DNA of 64,000 nucleotides, taken from NCBI GenBank assembly GCA_045638005.1, contig JAZUAN010000059.1, positions 1-64,000 on the forward strand, read 5' to 3'. Shown here in pieces: positions 60,721 to 64,000 of this stretch. The position numbers were made by a program, and so were the translations under genes. Within the stretch, counting starts at the first letter, position 1; the number at the start of each line of letters is the position of its first letter. The notes below the pieces were generated by a model. The model was given only the letters and a program-made list of their open reading frames with translations, made no database searches and was not told the DNA's origin. This DNA is from URNF01 sp045638005 (lineage in GTDB: Bacteria > Bacillota > Clostridia > Oscillospirales > Acutalibacteraceae).

Positions 60721-61923
60721 TTAGCCGTTGATCTTGGAAACAACACCGGAACCGACGGTACGGCCGCCTTCAGGGATAGCGAAGCGGAGGCCTTCCTCGA
60801 TAGCGATAGGAGTGATCAGTTCGACGTCCATCTCGACGTTATCGCCAGGCATGCACATCTCAACGCCCTCGGGCAGGTTGATGACGCCGGTCACGTCGGT
60901 GGTACGGAAGTAGAACTGCGGACGATAGTTGTTGAAGAACGGAGTATGACGGCCGCCTTCGTCCTTGGACAGGACGTAAACCTGGCCATGGAATTTGGTA
61001 TGAGGATTGATGGAGCCGGGTTTGCAGAGAACCTGACCACGCTCAATCTCGGTACGCTGCACGCCGCGGAGCAGAACGCCGACGTTATCGCCAGCCTCAG
61101 CGTAGTCGAGCAGCTTACGGAACATCTCGATACCGGTAACAACGGTCTTCATGGTCTCTTCTTTCAGACCAACGATTTCGATTTCCTCGGACATGTTCAG
61201 ACGGCCACGCTCCACACGACCGGTAGCAACAGTACCACGGCCGGTGATGGTGAAGACGTCTTCAACAGGCATCAGGAAGGGTTTGGCATCGTCGCGCTCG
61301 GGGCTGGGGATGTAGCTATCCACAGCTTCCATGAGCTCGAGGATGGGAGCATACTCGGGAGCGTTCACGTCGTTGGAAGCGCACTCGAGAGCAACGAGAG
61401 CGGAACCTTTCACGATCGGGATATCGTCGCCCGGGAACTCATACTCGGAGAGCAGGTCACGGATTTCCATCTCGACGAGCTCGAGCAGCTCTTCGTCGTC
61501 AACCTGGTCAACTTTGTTCATGAACACAACGATGTTCGGAACGCCGACCTGGCGGGACAGCAGGATGTGCTCGCGAGTCTGCGGCATCGGGCCGTCAGCA
61601 GCGGAGCAAACGAGGATAGCACCGTCCATCTGCGCAGCACCGGTGATCATGTTTTTAACATAGTCAGCGTGGCCGGGGCAGTCAACGTGAGCATAGTGAC
61701 GGTTGTCGGTCTCATACTCAACGTGAGAGGTGTTGATTGTGATACCACGAGCGCGCTCTTCGGGCGCCTTATCGATGTTCGCATAGTCAGTGAAGTCAGC
61801 GTGACCGTTCAGAGCGAGCACCTTGGTGATAGCAGCAGTCAGAGTGGTCTTACCATGGTCAACGTGACCGATGGTGCCAATGTTTACGTGCGGTTTGGAT
61901 CTTTCAAATTTTTCCTTTGCCAT
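60721..61923 (-). CDS. tuf: Elongation factor Tu
   Basis: 400 residues from the ATG at 61923 (GGGAGGAAAT upstream). It brings aminoacyl-tRNA to the ribosome. GTP-binding motifs: GHVDHGKT, DCPGHADY, MNKVDQ, GSALVA. Normal length. It lies 160 bases after fusA on the same strand, the usual str-operon order. Confidence 0.98.
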   Translation of the reverse strand: MAKEKFERSKPHVNIGTIGHVDHGKTTLTAAITKVLALNGHADFTDYANIDKAPEERARGITINTSHVEYETDNRHYAHVDCPGHADYVKNMITGAAQMDGAILVCSAADGPMPQTREHILLSRQVGVPNIVVFMNKVDQVDDEELLELVEMEIRDLLSEYEFPGDDIPIVKGSALVALECASNDVNAPEYAPILELMEAVDSYIPSPERDDAKPFLMPVEDVFTITGRGTVATGRVERGRLNMSEEIEIVGLKEETMKTVVTGIEMFRKLLDYAEAGDNVGVLLRGVQRTEIERGQVLCKPGSINPHTKFHGQVYVLSKDEGGRHTPFFNNYRPQFYFRTTDVTGVINLPEGVEMCMPGDNVEMDVELITPIAIEEGLRFAIPEGGRTVGSGVVSKING

Positions 61924-62086
61924 TGGTATTTCCTCCCTTTTATCAAAAGCATTAATTGACAGAATGTCTATGCCCATTTTACCAAGTCTGCACGGGAAAT
62001 GCAAGTGTTTTCATTAGAAAACCTGCTTTTTTTCCTGCAAATTTATAAAAACAGGCAAATTGATGACCAAAAAGGTGATTTTTTGA

Positions 62087-64000
62087 TTAATCGTCCTTCT
62101 TGGAACGTTTTGCGATGATCTCATCAGCAACGCTCTTGGGAACTTCAGAATACTTGCTGGGTTCCATAACGTACTGACCACGACCCTGTGTGCCGGAACG
62201 CAGATCGGTAGCATAACCGAACATTTCGGACAGCGGAACGTATGCACGAATCTGCACAGCGCCGTTAAGGTTCTCAGAACCTTCCATCTGGCCGCGGCGA
62301 GAGCTGATATCGCCGATAACAAAGCCCATATACTCGTCAGGCGCAGTCACAACGACCTTCATGATGGGTTCCATCAGAACCGGATCGGCTTTCCGCATTG
62401 CATCCTTGAACGCCATAGAACCGGCGATCTTAAATGCCATTTCAGAGGAGTCGACCTCATGATAAGAACCATCATACAGCGTGACCTTTACGTCCACGAC
62501 GTTGTAGCCGGCGAGAACACCCGCCTGCATAGCGCCCTGGATACCGGCGTCAACCGCAGGAATATATTCCTTCGGGATAGCGCCGCCGACGATGGAGTTA
62601 ACAAACTCATAACCCTTACCGGGCTCGTTGGGCTCCAATTTGATCTTAACGTGACCGTACTGACCTTTACCACCGGACTGACGTGCATATTTGCAGTCAA
62701 CATCCGCCAGTTTGCGGACAGTCTCTTTATACGCAACCTGCGGAGCGCCGACATTGGCTTCCACGCGGAATTCGCGCAGCAGACGGTCAACGATGATTTC
62801 CAGATGCAACTCACCCATACCGGCGATGATGGTCTGACCGGTTTCCTCGTCGGTGTAGGTGCGGAAGGTGGGATCTTCTTCAGCCAACTTGGCGAGAGCG
62901 ATACCCATCTTCTCCTGACCGGCTTTGGTCTTGGGCTCGATAGCAACGCGGATAACCGGCTCCGGGAATTTCATGGATTCCAGAACAACCGGATGCTTCT
63001 CGTCGCACAGCGTGTCGCCGGTGGTGGTGTTTTTCACGCCCACAACAGCCACGATGTCACCGGCGTAGATCTCGTCGATGTCTTTACGGTTGTTGGAGTG
63101 CATCTGCAGAATACGACCGAGACGCTCGTTGGAGTCTTTGCTGGCGTTGTACACGGTGGTACCGGCTTTACAAGTACCGGAGTACACACGGCAGAAACAG
63201 AGTTTACCAACAAACGGGTCAGTAGCGATCTTAAATGCCAGCGCAGCAAACGGCTCGTCATCGGTAGAATGACGCACTTCTTCTTCCTCGGTATCGGGGT
63301 TAATACCCTTGATAGCGGGAACGTCGGTGGGCGCGGGCATATACTCGACGATGGCGTCCAGCAACTTCTGCACACCCTTGTTGCGATAAGAAGTACCGCA
63401 GCAAACCGGGATCATGGTGTTGGCAATGGTGGACTTACGGATGCAAGCTTTGATCTCTTCGATGGTGAGTTCTTCACCCTCAAAGAATTTTTCCATCAGC
63501 GCATCGTCCTGCTCAGCAACATGCTCGATCAGTTCGTCGTGATATTTCTGTGCCAACTCTTTCATATCCTCAGGAATTTCTTCCACGCGGATATCCTTGC
63601 CCAGGTCGTCATAATAGACATACGCCTTCATTTCGACCAGGTCGATGATACCTTTAAACAGATTCTCGGAGCCGATGGGCAACTGAATCGGCACAGCATT
63701 ACATTTCAGACGGTCCTTCATCATGCGAACGACGTTGTAGAAGTCCGCACCCATGATGTCCATCTTGTTAACATACGCCATACGCGGAACTTTGTATTCG
63801 TCCGCCTGACGCCACACAGTCTCAGACTGCGGCTCAACGCCACCCTTAGCACAGAAAACGGTGACAGAACCGTCGAGAACGCGCAGAGAACGCTGCACCT
63901 CAACGGTGAAGTCCACGTGGCCGGGGGTGTCGATGATGTTGATGCGGTGCTTGTCCGCGGCACCCTGCTTATCCCAGTAGCAGGTGGTAGCAGCAGAGGT
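62087..64000 (-). CDS. fusA: Elongation factor G (N-terminus beyond window)
   Basis: The open frame runs to the right edge, reading TSAATTCYWDKQGAAD and IDTPGHVDFTVEVQ at its left-out start, so about 60 N-terminal residues are missing. Domains II-V are complete, with NKMDIMGADF (NKxD motif) and the C-terminal KRSKKDD. It drives ribosomal translocation. Confidence 0.98.
   Translation of the reverse strand, partial: TSAATTCYWDKQGAADKHRINIIDTPGHVDFTVEVQRSLRVLDGSVTVFCAKGGVEPQSETVWRQADEYKVPRMAYVNKMDIMGADFYNVVRMMKDRLKCNAVPIQLPIGSENLFKGIIDLVEMKAYVYYDDLGKDIRVEEIPEDMKELAQKYHDELIEHVAEQDDALMEKFFEGEELTIEEIKACIRKSTIANTMIPVCCGTSYRNKGVQKLLDAIVEYMPAPTDVPAIKGINPDTEEEEVRHSTDDEPFAALAFKIATDPFVGKLCFCRVYSGTCKAGTTVYNASKDSNERLGRILQMHSNNRKDIDEIYAGDIVAVVGVKNTTTGDTLCDEKHPVVLESMKFPEPVIRVAIEPKTKAGQEKMGIALAKLAEEDPTFRTYTDEETGQTIIAGMGELHLEIIVDRLLREFRVEANVGAPQVAYKETVRKLADVDCKYARQSGGKGQYGHVKIKLEPNEPGKGYEFVNSIVGGAIPKEYIPAVDAGIQGAMQAGVLAGYNVVDVKVTLYDGSYHEVDSSEMAFKIAGSMAFKDAMRKADPVLMEPIMKVVVTAPDEYMGFVIGDISSRRGQMEGSENLNGAVQIRAYVPLSEMFGYATDLRSGTQGRGQYVMEPSKYSEVPKSVADEIIAKRSKKDD

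Noticed and set aside
60946..61959. A 337-codon plus-strand frame opposite tuf
   Set aside because: Artefact of codon use in tuf; low-complexity product without ribosome site.

Overview
The window looks like chromosomal DNA of an anaerobic, low-to-moderate GC Firmicute of class Clostridia, most like the gut Oscillospiraceae/Ruminococcaceae. The evidence is a SCIFF peptide with its radical-SAM maturase, single-chain GlyRS, a DnaD/DnaI-type primosome pair, a PdaA-type polysaccharide deacetylase, a SigH-like sigma factor, ECF vitamin transporters under cobalamin and TPP riboswitches, and strong AGGAGG ribosome sites. I see no phage genes, CRISPR array or complete insertion sequence. The naming of the organism is inference; the gene content is read directly.

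Layout. 1-6.2 kb: tail of an unknown gene, a LytTR/DUF3021 pair, a zinc-ribbon membrane protein, a nicotinamidase-like hydrolase, malQ, and a glf-glycosyltransferase pair. 6.3-7.6 kb: cobalamin riboswitch, DUF4430 lipoprotein and ECF S component. 7.7-10.9 kb (minus strand): SCIFF, its maturase, an Orn/Lys/Arg-decarboxylase-fold enzyme and thioredoxin in one tight operon. 11.1-14.2 kb: a tRNA-Pro gene followed by repeated copies of its own 3' end, then a type II restriction-modification pair of lower GC, then a further tRNA fragment; this is the clearest accessory region. 14.3-22.2 kb: housekeeping (sigma factor, GlyRS, TadA, ArgS-DUF1934, PdaA) with two very small genes. 22.3-26.3 kb: TPP riboswitch-ThiT, a 43-residue peptide, and an ABC importer of the ThiXYZ/SsuABC class. 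26.5-29.2 kb: a chimeric sugar-gene pseudogene and the methionine genes metY-metA. 29.3-34.3 kb (minus): HtrA protease, two-component system, HemW. 34.5-39.5 kb: DnaD, DnaI-like loader, a PASTA pseudokinase and a DUF1015 protein. 39.6-44.6 kb: a four-gene Gld-type ABC system. 44.7-46.9 kb: a surface protein with an unusual sorting signal, its sortase and a membrane protein. 46.9-50.2 kb: YebC, then a CadC-type repressor, HMA chaperone and P-type ATPase. 50.2-60.6 kb: mixed metabolic genes including two more damaged sugar genes, a small ferredoxin-thioredoxin-reductase-like protein, and a PnuC transporter behind a terminator-containing leader. 60.7-64 kb (minus): tuf and fusA (cut by the window end).

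Themes. Several vitamin systems (B12, thiamine, possibly nicotinamide riboside) depend on uptake and are regulated by RNA leaders. Carbohydrate genes show decay at three places by deletion and frameshift. The most unusual items are the tRNA-Pro tail array next to the restriction-modification genes, the SCIFF operon with a PLP enzyme and thioredoxin, two 42-43 residue peptides sharing an MKK-x-Y-x-S-P start, the sortase/AKTGG pair, and the PASTA protein in which three catalytic kinase motifs are lost.
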